16,526 nucleotides of DNA. Source: an uncultured Lachnospiraceae bacterium (lineage in GTDB: Bacteria > Bacillota > Clostridia > Lachnospirales > Lachnospiraceae). Below are positions 1 to 6,506 of the stretch, piece by piece. Numbering within the stretch: position 1 is the stretch's first letter; every line of letters starts with the position of its first letter. The stretch is taken from assembly GCA_910579225.1 (NCBI GenBank), contig CAJTTI010000002.1, positions 192,337-208,862 on the forward strand, read 5' to 3'. A program made the position numbers and the translations under genes. The notes below the pieces were generated by a model. That model made no database searches and was not told the origin of the DNA. It worked only from the letters and a program-made list of their open reading frames with translations.

Positions 1-26
1 GATAAAAAGAACGATTTCTTTTTTAG

Positions 27-935
27 AATCAACGCACACATGTCTGTGACCAAATAGTTGCAGAAACGGGAACCTTTACGGGCGCTGCAAAAAAGCTGTA
101 TATTACGCAATCCGCAGTTTCCCATGCGATTGCAGAACTTGAGAAACAGGCAGGAACCGCTCTTTTTGAGCGTTTGCCCAAAGGTGTTACCCTGACCCGC
201 TGCGGTAGTTCTCTTTTGGAGGAATCCCGAAGCATCTTAACAGCCTGCAGAAATTTAGACAGGAGAATAAATCACCTGGAAGAAAATACTCCTGTCAATA
301 TTGTATCAAGCATTACGATTGCCGCATTCATGCTTCCTGAAATGCTTCGGGAACTGAGAACCTCATTTCCGCAAATTGAGCTGTCAGTCCGGGTTGCAAG
401 TGCAAATGCCGCCATTGATATATTACAGCGGGGAAATGCAGACATTGCATTTTGGGAAGGCGCCGCTCCAAAAGGAAATTTTCATAAAATATTCTTGGGA
501 AGGTATACACTGTGTGCTGTCTGCGCACCGGGTTTTGGTTTGTCCGGACAAACATTGACACTGGATCAACTGTGCGGTTATCCGCTTTTGCTCCGTGAAC
601 GGGGAAGTGCAATTCGCGATACATTAGACAATACGCTTGCGCTTGCCAATTTGAAAGCAGAGCCTGCCTGGGAAAGCGTTAATTCATTCGCACTGATCAA
701 AGCCGCTGAAGCTGGGCTTGGCATTACGATCTTGCCAGAAAAACTGTTATCAGATTCATTAAACTCGGAAAAACTGTGCTTAATTCATTTAGATAAAGTA
801 AAACTGGAAAATCAAATGCTGGCGCTGTTTCACAAAGACAGGTACATTACAAAACCTTTTCAGATTTTCCTGGACCGGCTTGAAAATGAGAGCCTGAAAA
901 ATAATGCTTGCAAAATGCAGGAACCTGTTTTATAA
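27..935 (+). CDS. LysR-family transcriptional regulator, 5' end unresolved or disrupted
   Basis: This is a LysR-type DNA-binding regulator: an N-terminal winged helix-turn-helix followed by a periplasmic-binding-protein-like effector domain. The HTH is clear from about 57 on (VAETGTFTGAAKKLYITQ, then SAVSHAIAELE, then LFERLPKGVTLT). The effector domain follows, with the typical ADIAFWEG strand and the late AEAGLGITILPEKLL block. The open frame from 27 gives about 302 residues, the usual family length. However, no ATG, GTG or well-placed TTG precedes the HTH, and an in-frame TAG lies at 24-26. A TTG at 174 would remove the HTH, so it is not a credible start. Another frame at 1-30 reads DKKNDFFFRI, which would join well to VAETG, so an insertion or frameshift is possible. 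The effector and targets are unknown. The gene lies just upstream of the thiamine operon, which has its own promoter and riboswitch, so a link to thiamine is not shown. Family assignment is secure; the integrity of the 5' end is not. Confidence 0.75.
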   Translation, partial: NQRTHVCDQIVAETGTFTGAAKKLYITQSAVSHAIAELEKQAGTALFERLPKGVTLTRCGSSLLEESRSILTACRNLDRRINHLEENTPVNIVSSITIAAFMLPEMLRELRTSFPQIELSVRVASANAAIDILQRGNADIAFWEGAAPKGNFHKIFLGRYTLCAVCAPGFGLSGQTLTLDQLCGYPLLLRERGSAIRDTLDNTLALANLKAEPAWESVNSFALIKAAEAGLGITILPEKLLSDSLNSEKLCLIHLDKVKLENQMLALFHKDRYITKPFQIFLDRLENESLKNNACKMQEPVL

Positions 936-936
936 T
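908..936 (+). promoter_or_regulatory. Sigma-A-type promoter of the thiamine operon
   Basis: TTGCAA at 908-913 and TATAAT at 931-936 are separated by exactly 17 bases. The -10 element overlaps the TAA stop of the upstream LysR gene. Transcription would begin near 943, about 15 bases before the conserved TPP aptamer core, as expected for a riboswitch leader. The call rests on motif match and position only. Confidence 0.65.
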
Positions 937-956
937 TGATTTCAGTTATTAAATAT

Positions 957-1050
957 GGAGAGGGGAGCTGGCATGAAGCCGGCTGAGAGGAAGCTGTGTT
1001 GCTTCGACCCATAACCTGATTTGGATAATGCCAACGTAGGGATGAGATCA
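957..1050 (+). promoter_or_regulatory. TPP riboswitch (THI element)
   Basis: The conserved blocks of the thiamine pyrophosphate aptamer occur in order: GGGGAGC (962-968), GGCTGAGAGG (981-990), GACCC (1006-1010), ACCTGATTTGGATAATGCCA (1014-1033), and GTAGGGATGAG (1036-1046). It lies between a good promoter and thiW, directly before two hairpins, which fits transcription attenuation: TPP binding would favour termination. GAGAT at 1044-1048 repeats the 5' arm of the first hairpin and could alternatively pair with ATCTC at 1075-1079. That offers a plausible antiterminator, though the pairing is inferred. Confidence 0.95.
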
Positions 1051-1057
1051 GACGAAA

Positions 1058-1086
1058 AAAGAGATGCCTGCGGTATCTCTTTCTTT
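1058..1086 (+). terminator. First hairpin of the TPP riboswitch expression platform
   Basis: AGAGATGCC (1060-1068) pairs with GGTATCTCT (1072-1080) around a TGC loop, with one G-T wobble. The stem can be extended by flanking A/T pairs. The tract after it (TTCTTTTC) is interrupted by C, so this is a weaker terminator than the next one. It may act as the riboswitch-controlled terminator or as a tandem backup. Confidence 0.55.
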
Positions 1087-1112
1087 TCGGCTAATAGTAA
1101 AAAAATCTGAAG

Positions 1113-1137
1113 AAGATGCCTGCGGGCATCTTTTTTC
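1113..1137 (+). terminator. Intrinsic terminator in the thiW leader
   Basis: AAGATGCC (1113-1120) pairs perfectly with GGCATCTT (1125-1132) across a TGCG loop and runs into an uninterrupted T tract (1131-1136). It lies between the TPP aptamer and thiW, so it is a strong candidate for the terminator used when TPP is abundant. It shares GATGCCTGCGG with the hairpin about 50 bases upstream. Confidence 0.8.
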
Positions 1138-1193
1138 GTTCTGGCTGGTTCCAAAGGAAACTCTGTGTAAAAATATGATCAGGAGGTATTCTT

Positions 1194-1706
1194 ATGAAAC
1201 AGAATGACGCAACACGAAAACTGGTTTTTGCAGGGCTTTTGACAGCAGTGGCGGTGGCCGGGAGTCTTTTAAGCGTTCCGGTGGCAGGAAGTAAATGTGC
1301 GCCGGTACAGCATATGGTTAATATTCTTGCAGCTGTATTCCTGGGGCCCTGGTGGGGACTTGGCATTGCATTTTCTGCCAGCCTGCTCCGTAATCTCCTG
1401 GGACTTGGAAGCCTGATGGCTTTTCCCGGAAGTATGGCAGGGGCTTTGTGCTGCGGGCTCGCCTACAGAGGAACCAGGAAATTGTCGGCTGCCTGCATCT
1501 TTGAAACGGCGGGAACCAGCGTCCTTGGGGGGACTTTGGCCTGGCCGGTGGCAAAGTTCCTGATGGGGGCGGAACCGGCAGGACTGCTGGTATATATTGT
1601 GCCGTTTTTTATCTCCACAGCAGCAGGGAGCATTCTTGCATATGGTATGATTACAGGATTGAGCAGAGGCAGGATACTGGAGCGGTTTATGAGGGTGAGG
1701 TTATAA
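1194..1706 (+). CDS. thiW: ThiW, thiazole-specific ECF transporter S component
   Basis: ThiW is the membrane substrate-binding subunit of a group II energy-coupling-factor importer, thought to take up the thiazole precursor hydroxyethylthiazole. The 170-residue protein is hydrophobic along nearly its whole length, with roughly five or six predicted membrane segments. It carries the family hallmark at about residues 32-40 (GSKCAPVQH), then LLRNLLGLGSLMAFPGSM. The start has an ideal AGGAGG about nine bases upstream. It is the first gene behind the TPP riboswitch and is followed after one base by the thiazole kinase gene thiM, which supports a thiazole salvage role. No EcfA or EcfT genes are in the window, so it presumably uses a shared energising module encoded elsewhere. 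The family call is firm; the substrate is inferred from context and family. Confidence 0.92.
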   Translation: MKQNDATRKLVFAGLLTAVAVAGSLLSVPVAGSKCAPVQHMVNILAAVFLGPWWGLGIAFSASLLRNLLGLGSLMAFPGSMAGALCCGLAYRGTRKLSAACIFETAGTSVLGGTLAWPVAKFLMGAEPAGLLVYIVPFFISTAAGSILAYGMITGLSRGRILERFMRVRL

Positions 1707-1707
1707 A

Positions 1708-2508
1708 ATGGCCGGAAATGTATGGATGCGTCAGCTGAAAAAAACAGCTCCAAAGGTACACTGTCTGACGAATCCGGTGTCCGTACAAGAAGTGGCGAAT
1801 GTGCTGCTTGCGGCAGGAGGCAGTGCGATCATGGGAGAAGATGAATTGGAAGTGCAGACGATCACTTCCCTTTGTCAGGCGACTCTGCTGAATATGGGTG
1901 TACTGAATGACAAGAAACTCTGTTCCTGCATTCTGGCCGGGAAGAAGGCGAATGAAATAAACCATCCGGTAGTGTTGGATCCGGTGGGAGCGGGCGTTAG
2001 TCTCTACAGGCGTAAAGCAGTGGAACTTGTTCTGGAAAAAGTTAAAATGTCTGTTATACGCTGTAATCAGGAAGAGGCATGTGCGCTTCTGGATCTGAAC
2101 AGAAAACCATCTGGTGGGGTAGAAAGCAGTGTGTCGATCTCGGAAGGAAAACAGTTAAAGCTGGCAAAGATGCTGGCGCAGTTACACAACTGTACGGTTC
2201 TGATCAGCGGAGAGTCGGATGTGGTATCTGACGGGGAACGGTGTACACTGGTGACTGGCGGGGATCCGAAGATTCGGAGAATTACCGGCGGCGGGTGTAT
2301 GTTGTCCGCATTATGTGCACTGTTCTGCGGAGCCGGTTTAGCACCCTATGAAGCGGCGTGTGTGGCAGGAAATATCTGGAAAGAAAGTTCCCGAATTGCC
2401 GGAAAGAGGACGGAAAAGATCCATGGAGGAATCGGAAGCTTTCATGTACACCTGTTTGATGCAGTGGATCGGATCTGTCATGGGAGGAGGAAGGAACATG
2501 AAGATTGA
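1708..2508 (+). CDS. thiM: Hydroxyethylthiazole kinase ThiM
   Basis: ThiM phosphorylates 4-methyl-5-(2-hydroxyethyl)thiazole with ATP to give the thiazole phosphate that ThiE couples to HMP-PP. It is a cytoplasmic ribokinase-fold enzyme. The 266-residue length is normal. Visible motifs are VHCLTNPVSVQEVANVLLAAG near residues 14-34, VLDPVGAGVS near 91-100, and the anion-hole region ITGGGCMLSAL with the expected active-site cysteine at residue 197. Most homologues have GTGC here; this one has GGGC. The start lies one base after the thiW stop, with a GTGAGG just upstream. The 3' end overlaps the thiE start by 11 bases, suggesting translational coupling. With ThiW it forms the thiazole salvage branch. 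Confidence 0.95.
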   Translation: MAGNVWMRQLKKTAPKVHCLTNPVSVQEVANVLLAAGGSAIMGEDELEVQTITSLCQATLLNMGVLNDKKLCSCILAGKKANEINHPVVLDPVGAGVSLYRRKAVELVLEKVKMSVIRCNQEEACALLDLNRKPSGGVESSVSISEGKQLKLAKMLAQLHNCTVLISGESDVVSDGERCTLVTGGDPKIRRITGGGCMLSALCALFCGAGLAPYEAACVAGNIWKESSRIAGKRTEKIHGGIGSFHVHLFDAVDRICHGRRKEHED

Positions 2509-3175
2509 CAGAAAGATCATGACGCTGTATGCAGTGACGGACAGAAGATGGCTGAAGCCGGGGGAGAATCTGGCAAAACCAGTGGAAGAACTTTTGCGGG
2601 CAGGAGTCACATGTGTACAATTACGGGAAAAAGCAGCAGATGACAGGCTGTTTTTAGAGGAGGCCAGGCAGCTTAAGAAGCTGTGCAGCAGATATCAGAC
2701 TCCGCTGATTATCAATGATCGTCCGGATATTGCAAAAATGGCAGGGGCGGACGGAGTACATGTAGGGCTGTCCGACATGGGAATTGAGAAGGCCCGGGCA
2801 TTTCTGGGAGAAGGAAGTATCATTGGAGGAAGTGTACACAATGTTAAGGAGGCTCTGGCGGCGCAGGAAGCCGGGGCAGACTATCTGGGATGCGGAGCCG
2901 TTTTTGGAAGCAGTACCAAGACAGACACGACTGCGATTTCTTATGAAGAACTGAAGGACATTTGCCAGGCTGTGGAGATTCCGGTGGTGGCAATTGGCGG
3001 GATCCACCGGGGAAACGTGAAGAATCTTGCAGGTTCAGGCGTTGATGGAATTGCAGTGATCAGCGCTTTGTTTGAAAAAGAGGATAAAGCTTCAGCTGCC
3101 AGGGAACTTCTTGAGCTGTCCATATGTCTGAGGAATGGACGGACATATCAGTCGGACTCTGTGGGCGGGAGATGA
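2498..3175 (+). CDS. thiE: Thiamine-phosphate synthase ThiE
   Basis: ThiE condenses HMP pyrophosphate with thiazole phosphate, releasing pyrophosphate and forming thiamine monophosphate. It is a TIM-barrel enzyme of 225 residues, slightly longer than usual because of an extra tail after about residue 205. Recognisable blocks are TLYAVTDRRWL at the N-terminus, VTCVQLREK near 37-45, PLIINDRPDIAK, GADGVHVG, GGSVHN, the phosphate-binding GCGAVFGSSTKTD, and IPVVAIGGI. I chose the ATG at 2498 because GGAGGAGGAAGG lies directly upstream and the family-conserved sequence begins a few codons later. Longer in-frame extensions into thiM are not supported. It overlaps thiM by 11 bases and is followed closely by thiD. 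Confidence 0.95.
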   Translation: MKIDRKIMTLYAVTDRRWLKPGENLAKPVEELLRAGVTCVQLREKAADDRLFLEEARQLKKLCSRYQTPLIINDRPDIAKMAGADGVHVGLSDMGIEKARAFLGEGSIIGGSVHNVKEALAAQEAGADYLGCGAVFGSSTKTDTTAISYEELKDICQAVEIPVVAIGGIHRGNVKNLAGSGVDGIAVISALFEKEDKASAARELLELSICLRNGRTYQSDSVGGR

Positions 3176-3201
3176 AAAAAATAGACAAGAGGAGTGAGAA
3201 G

Positions 3202-4062
3202 ATGAGAACAGCATTGGCAATTGGGGGAAGCGATTCCAGCGGAGGCGCCGGCATACAGGCAGATATTAAGACGATGACAGCCAATGGCGTCTATGCCATG
3301 AGTGCAGTCACTGCCCTGACGGCTCAAAATACTACCGGAGTCTACGGGATCCTGGAAGTTTCACCGGAATTTCTGGAAAACCAGCTGGATTGTATATTTA
3401 CTGATATTTATCCGGATGCGGTCAAGATCGGGATGCTTTTCTCAGGGGATTTGATCAGAGCTGTGGCAGGAAAGCTTCACAGATATAAGGCGAAGCATGT
3501 AGTTCTGGATCCGATCATGGTGTCCAGCAGTGGGACCAGACTGATGCAGGAGGATGCAGTCCGGATTATGCAGGAGGAACTATTTCCACTGGCAGAAGTG
3601 ATTACGCCGAACATACCGGAGGCAGAGGTGCTGACTGGCGGGAGGATTCAGGGAACGGAAGAAATGGAGCAGGCAGCGAAACGGTTGTCTGAAAAGTGGC
3701 ATTGTGCAGTACTCTGTAAAGGAGGACACAGGTCCGGGGATGCCAATGACCTTTTATATTGGGCCGGAGAAGCCAGCTGGATAGAGGGGGAGCGGATCAA
3801 CAATCCCAATACGCATGGTACCGGCTGTACTTTGTCCAGTGCGATTGCCAGTAATTTGGCAAAAGGAGATGAACTCCATGTGGCTGTAAAAAAAGCAAAA
3901 AAGTATCTGTCTCTTGCGCTTTTTGCACAACTGGATCTGGGCAGGGGAGCCGGTCCCATGAATCATGCATTCGCATACAGAGAGATGGAGGATGGAGGGA
4001 AATATGGCTCTGGTCCCAGAAGATTTGTCGCACGACAGGAACAGGAGGAGAGAAATGGATAG
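3202..4062 (+). CDS. thiD: Hydroxymethylpyrimidine / phosphomethylpyrimidine kinase ThiD
   Basis: ThiD phosphorylates HMP to HMP-P and then to HMP-PP, the pyrimidine substrate of ThiE. The ribokinase-type signature is clear: AIGGSDSSGGAGIQADIKT at residues 6-24, VLDPIMVSSSG in the middle, TPNIPEAEVLTG, and the catalytic NTHGTGCTLSSAIAS near 208-222. The start at 3202 has AGAGGAG eight to ten bases upstream and puts the conserved N-terminus at the right distance. An in-frame ATG at 3172 exists but has a GGGAG immediately against it. The 286-residue protein is about 20 residues longer than typical, owing to a charged tail that runs through the thiC ribosome binding site and overlaps the thiC start by eight bases. 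Confidence 0.95.
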   Translation: MRTALAIGGSDSSGGAGIQADIKTMTANGVYAMSAVTALTAQNTTGVYGILEVSPEFLENQLDCIFTDIYPDAVKIGMLFSGDLIRAVAGKLHRYKAKHVVLDPIMVSSSGTRLMQEDAVRIMQEELFPLAEVITPNIPEAEVLTGGRIQGTEEMEQAAKRLSEKWHCAVLCKGGHRSGDANDLLYWAGEASWIEGERINNPNTHGTGCTLSSAIASNLAKGDELHVAVKKAKKYLSLALFAQLDLGRGAGPMNHAFAYREMEDGGKYGSGPRRFVARQEQEERNG

Positions 4063-5365
4063 TTATACAACACAGATGGACGCAGCACGTAAAGGAATTA
4101 TAACGCCGCAAATGGAGGTCGTGGCAAAAAAAGAAAAAATGTCTGTGGATGAGCTGATGAAACTGGTGGCAGAGGGGAAAGTGGCTATCTGTTCCAACCG
4201 GCATCATAGATGCCTGAATCCGGAAGGCATTGGTAGTATGCTTCGTACAAAGATTAATGTGAATCTGGGAGTGTCCAGAGACTGCAAAGATTATGATATC
4301 GAGATGGAAAAGGTGATGAGCGCCGTAAGACTGGGAGCTGAGGCAATAATGGATCTGTCCAGCCATGGGGACACACAGCCTTTTCGCCGCAAACTTACGA
4401 GAGAATGTCCGGCCATGATCGGAACGGTTCCGGTTTACGACAGCGTGATACATTATCAGCGGGATCTGGCGACGCTGACAGCAGAAGATTTTGTGGAAGT
4501 GGTACGTCTTCATGCCGAGGACGGGGTGGACTTTGTGACTTTGCACTGCGGAATAACCAGAAAGACTATCGAACAGATCCGAAAGCATAAACGGAAGATG
4601 AATATTGTCAGCCGGGGAGGAAGTCTTGTATTTGCATGGATGAGTATGACAGGAGAAGAGAATCCTTTTTATGAACATTTTGATGAAATATTGGAGATTT
4701 GCGAGGAACATGATGTGACGATCTCTCTGGGAGACGCCTGCCGACCAGGATGCCTGGCAGATTCCACGGATGTCTGTCAGATCGAAGAACTGGTTTGTCT
4801 GGGCGAACTGACCAGGAGGGCATGGGATCACAATGTGCAGGTTATGGTGGAAGGACCAGGACATGTATCTCTGAATCAGGTAGCCGCAAATATGGAGATC
4901 CAGAAGAGCATCTGCATGGGCGCGCCGTTTTATGTACTTGGTCCGTTGGTGACGGATATTGCACCAGGATATGACCATATCACAGGCGCTATCGGCGGTG
5001 CGGTAGCGGCCATGAGCGGCGCGGCATTTCTCTGTTATGTGACACCTGCGGAACATCTGGCACTTCCAAATGTGGAAGACGTAAAGCAGGGGATTATTGC
5101 ATCGAAGATTGCGGCTCATGCAGCAGATATTGCGAAGGGGATTCCGGGCTCCAGAGATGCGGATGACCGGATGGCAGAAGCGCGCAGGAATCTGGATTGG
5201 GATACGCAGTTTGCATGTGCTCTGGATCCGGAGACTGCAAAAGCCATTCGGGAGGACAGAAAGCCGGAAGATGACCACAGTGATACCTGTAGTATGTGCG
5301 GAAAATTCTGTGCGGTGCGAAGCATGAACAAAGCTCTGGCGGGAGAATATATTGATATTTTATAA
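4055..5365 (+). CDS. thiC: Phosphomethylpyrimidine synthase ThiC
   Basis: ThiC is the radical-SAM enzyme that rearranges 5-aminoimidazole ribotide into HMP phosphate, the first pyrimidine intermediate of thiamine. At 436 residues it is the short clostridial/archaeal type without the N-terminal extension of the proteobacterial enzyme. Family blocks include TTQMDAARKGIITPQM at the start, RTKINVNLGVS, AEAIMDLSSHGDT, VDFVTLHCGI, SRGGSLVFAWM, LGDACRPGC, VMVEGPGHV, and PFYVLGPLVTDIAPGYDHI. The C-terminal cluster motif reads CSMCGKFC, with three residues between the last two cysteines rather than the four of the proteobacterial and plant form. AGGAGGAG sits seven to eight bases before the ATG, and the start overlaps the thiD end, suggesting coupling. 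It is the last gene of the riboswitch-controlled operon. Confidence 0.97.
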   Translation: MDSYTTQMDAARKGIITPQMEVVAKKEKMSVDELMKLVAEGKVAICSNRHHRCLNPEGIGSMLRTKINVNLGVSRDCKDYDIEMEKVMSAVRLGAEAIMDLSSHGDTQPFRRKLTRECPAMIGTVPVYDSVIHYQRDLATLTAEDFVEVVRLHAEDGVDFVTLHCGITRKTIEQIRKHKRKMNIVSRGGSLVFAWMSMTGEENPFYEHFDEILEICEEHDVTISLGDACRPGCLADSTDVCQIEELVCLGELTRRAWDHNVQVMVEGPGHVSLNQVAANMEIQKSICMGAPFYVLGPLVTDIAPGYDHITGAIGGAVAAMSGAAFLCYVTPAEHLALPNVEDVKQGIIASKIAAHAADIAKGIPGSRDADDRMAEARRNLDWDTQFACALDPETAKAIREDRKPEDDHSDTCSMCGKFCAVRSMNKALAGEYIDIL

Positions 5366-5383
5366 CAGAAACGCAGGAACAGG

Positions 5384-5430
5384 AAAAAGGACCCGCTGTG
5401 TGAAATAACCGGATACAGCGGGCCTTTTTG
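5384..5430 (+). terminator. Bidirectional intrinsic terminator after thiC
   Basis: CCCGCTGT (5392-5399) pairs with ACAGCGGG (5415-5422). The stem is flanked by an A-rich tract (5383-5388) on one side and CTTTTT (5424-5429) on the other. On the plus strand it would end the thiamine operon. Read from the minus strand it also has a T tract and would end the convergent unit whose last gene stops at 5459. Confidence 0.88.
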
Positions 5431-5458
5431 ACAACCGGACAGAAGCCGTGAAAGTTGC

Positions 5459-5656
5459 TTAGAGCCGGTAAGCTACCAGAGCAATTCTTTCATGTAGTTT
5501 CTGTGAAAGAGTATCTTCCAGATCTGTAAGCTTTTTTCTGTCGCTTTCGCTTAAGTCGGCATATTGGTCTTCCTCTGCCAGCACCTGTGCCACATGGTCG
5601 GCTGCAGACTTACAGTTTACAGGAAGTTCCGTAACAGATGACTGTATATGATGCAT
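5459..5656 (-). CDS. Small acidic protein of unknown function (65 aa)
   Basis: I do not recognise this protein. It starts MHHIQSSVTELPVNCK and continues as a charged, probably mainly helical chain with one cysteine (residue 15). It has no membrane segment or signal peptide. I accept it as real because its ATG is preceded by a near-perfect AGGAGGTGAT at optimal spacing. It also starts 35 bases after the stop of the DUF3786 gene on the same strand and ends just before a bidirectional terminator. A longer in-frame extension upstream would overlap the DUF3786 stop and has no comparable ribosome binding site. Its role is unknown; co-transcription with the DUF3786 gene is likely. Confidence 0.7.
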   Translation of the reverse strand: MHHIQSSVTELPVNCKSAADHVAQVLAEEDQYADLSESDRKKLTDLEDTLSQKLHERIALVAYRL

Positions 5657-5690
5657 GGATATCACCTCCTGTATTACAGTATGTACAGGA

Positions 5691-6341
5691 TTAGGAAAAT
5701 GTATTTCCTGCAAGAGGCACTTTGGCAATCTTTGACATAAGCGTCAGTCCTTCAGAGGCAATGGATACCAGGCTTTCCACATGGATAAAGTCCACAGCAT
5801 TTTTATCGAATAATATATTGGCCTGTGCAGGGAACTCGTCGTCTCCGTCCCAGAGCAGAAACTGTACATGAATACATTGGAAAGCAGGAATCTGATATCC
5901 CATGTCTGAATGGGGGAGTTTTACTCCGCCCAAGGCCAGGCAGGCTGTGTCAAGTTCCGACAGGCGTCCGGAAAAGGTCCTTGCAAACACGTCGGTAATA
6001 GTGCGCTGGAAAGCAGGTCCAAATGGAGAAGCATCCTTCAGATTCCGGAAAGGCATCCATTCTCCCTGATGATGTGCGTTTTCTTTGCAGTACCAGAGCA
6101 GTGTATAAATATTAAGTCGGGTAAAGAGTGTGGGTTCCCAGGGCGAGTCCAAAGAGACGATTTCTCCAGTTTTCCGATGAATTCCATATCTGTGGAGAAA
6201 ATACAGGATTACAAGATAATCTCCTTCTGCATGCAGACCGGGGATACGAAGAAGCAACTTCTCCTGATCCAGAGTTAAAAAACGTTCTTTCCATTCCATG
6301 CACCATTTTTCGTAATTGTTTGGGATGTTTTCTGATTTCAT
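5691..6341 (-). CDS. DUF3786 domain-containing protein
   Basis: This is a soluble 216-residue protein matching the DUF3786 family, which is found mainly in anaerobes and has no established function that I know of. Family-like features are the central block GEWMPFRNLKDASPFGPAF, then KLPHSDMGYQIPAF, the hallmark VQFLLWDGDDEFPAQANILFD, and a helical end after NAVDFIHVESLV. The start at 6341 (MKSENIPNNYEKW) is preferred because AGAAGGTGA lies just upstream. ATGs 5 and 14 codons further upstream lack such a site. It is transcribed divergently from the AIM24-suf operon and is followed by the small 65-residue gene. The assignment rests on remembered family sequence, so the family call is good but function cannot be given. 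Confidence 0.8.
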   Translation of the reverse strand: MKSENIPNNYEKWCMEWKERFLTLDQEKLLLRIPGLHAEGDYLVILYFLHRYGIHRKTGEIVSLDSPWEPTLFTRLNIYTLLWYCKENAHHQGEWMPFRNLKDASPFGPAFQRTITDVFARTFSGRLSELDTACLALGGVKLPHSDMGYQIPAFQCIHVQFLLWDGDDEFPAQANILFDKNAVDFIHVESLVSIASEGLTLMSKIAKVPLAGNTFS

Positions 6342-6410
6342 ATGTTCACCTTCTTTCATATACCTGATTACAGCATATATCAACAATGCAAAAAAAGAAA
6401 GTGAAATCTA

Positions 6411-6439
6411 TTGTCAGTCCTTTTTTAATGAACTATAAT
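6411..6439 (+). promoter_or_regulatory. Sigma-A-type promoter of the AIM24-suf operon
   Basis: TTGTCA (6411-6416) and TATAAT (6434-6439) are separated by 17 bases, a near-ideal housekeeping promoter. Transcription would start near 6446, leaving a leader of about 60 bases. The leader carries an inverted repeat at 6460-6478 and then the AGGAGG of the AIM24 gene. Confidence 0.75.
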
Positions 6440-6459
6440 AGATATGGTTGAAAGACAGG

Positions 6460-6478
6460 GTAAAACTTACAGTTTTAC
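6460..6478. promoter_or_regulatory. Perfect 7-bp inverted repeat in the AIM24-suf leader
   Basis: GTAAAAC (6460-6466) and GTTTTAC (6472-6478) form a perfect inverted repeat around TTACA. It lies about 15-30 bases downstream of the predicted transcription start. It could be an operator for a dimeric repressor or a small leader hairpin. It has no T tract that would make it a terminator, and the cognate regulator is unknown. Confidence 0.4.
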
Positions 6479-6506
6479 ATAATATAATATTAGGAGGATT
6501 TGATTC

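Noticed and set aside
174..935. LysR gene starting at TTG 174
   Set aside because: That start would delete the helix-turn-helix, which is clearly encoded in the same frame upstream (57-170).
1..935. LysR protein as the dedicated regulator of the thiamine operon
   Set aside because: The thi operon already has a promoter and a TPP riboswitch, and the LysR gene is co-directional rather than divergent. Adjacency alone is not evidence.
3124..3201. Longer N-terminus for ThiD
   Set aside because: The family N-terminus begins at the ATG at 3202, which has a well-spaced AGAGGAG. The extension is unconserved and overlaps thiE.
3797..5278. Long minus-strand open frame (493 codons) opposite thiD/thiC
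   Set aside because: Its translation is rich in His, Cys, Arg and Ser with no recognisable domain. It lies wholly antisense to clearly conserved thiD and thiC and has no ribosome binding site.
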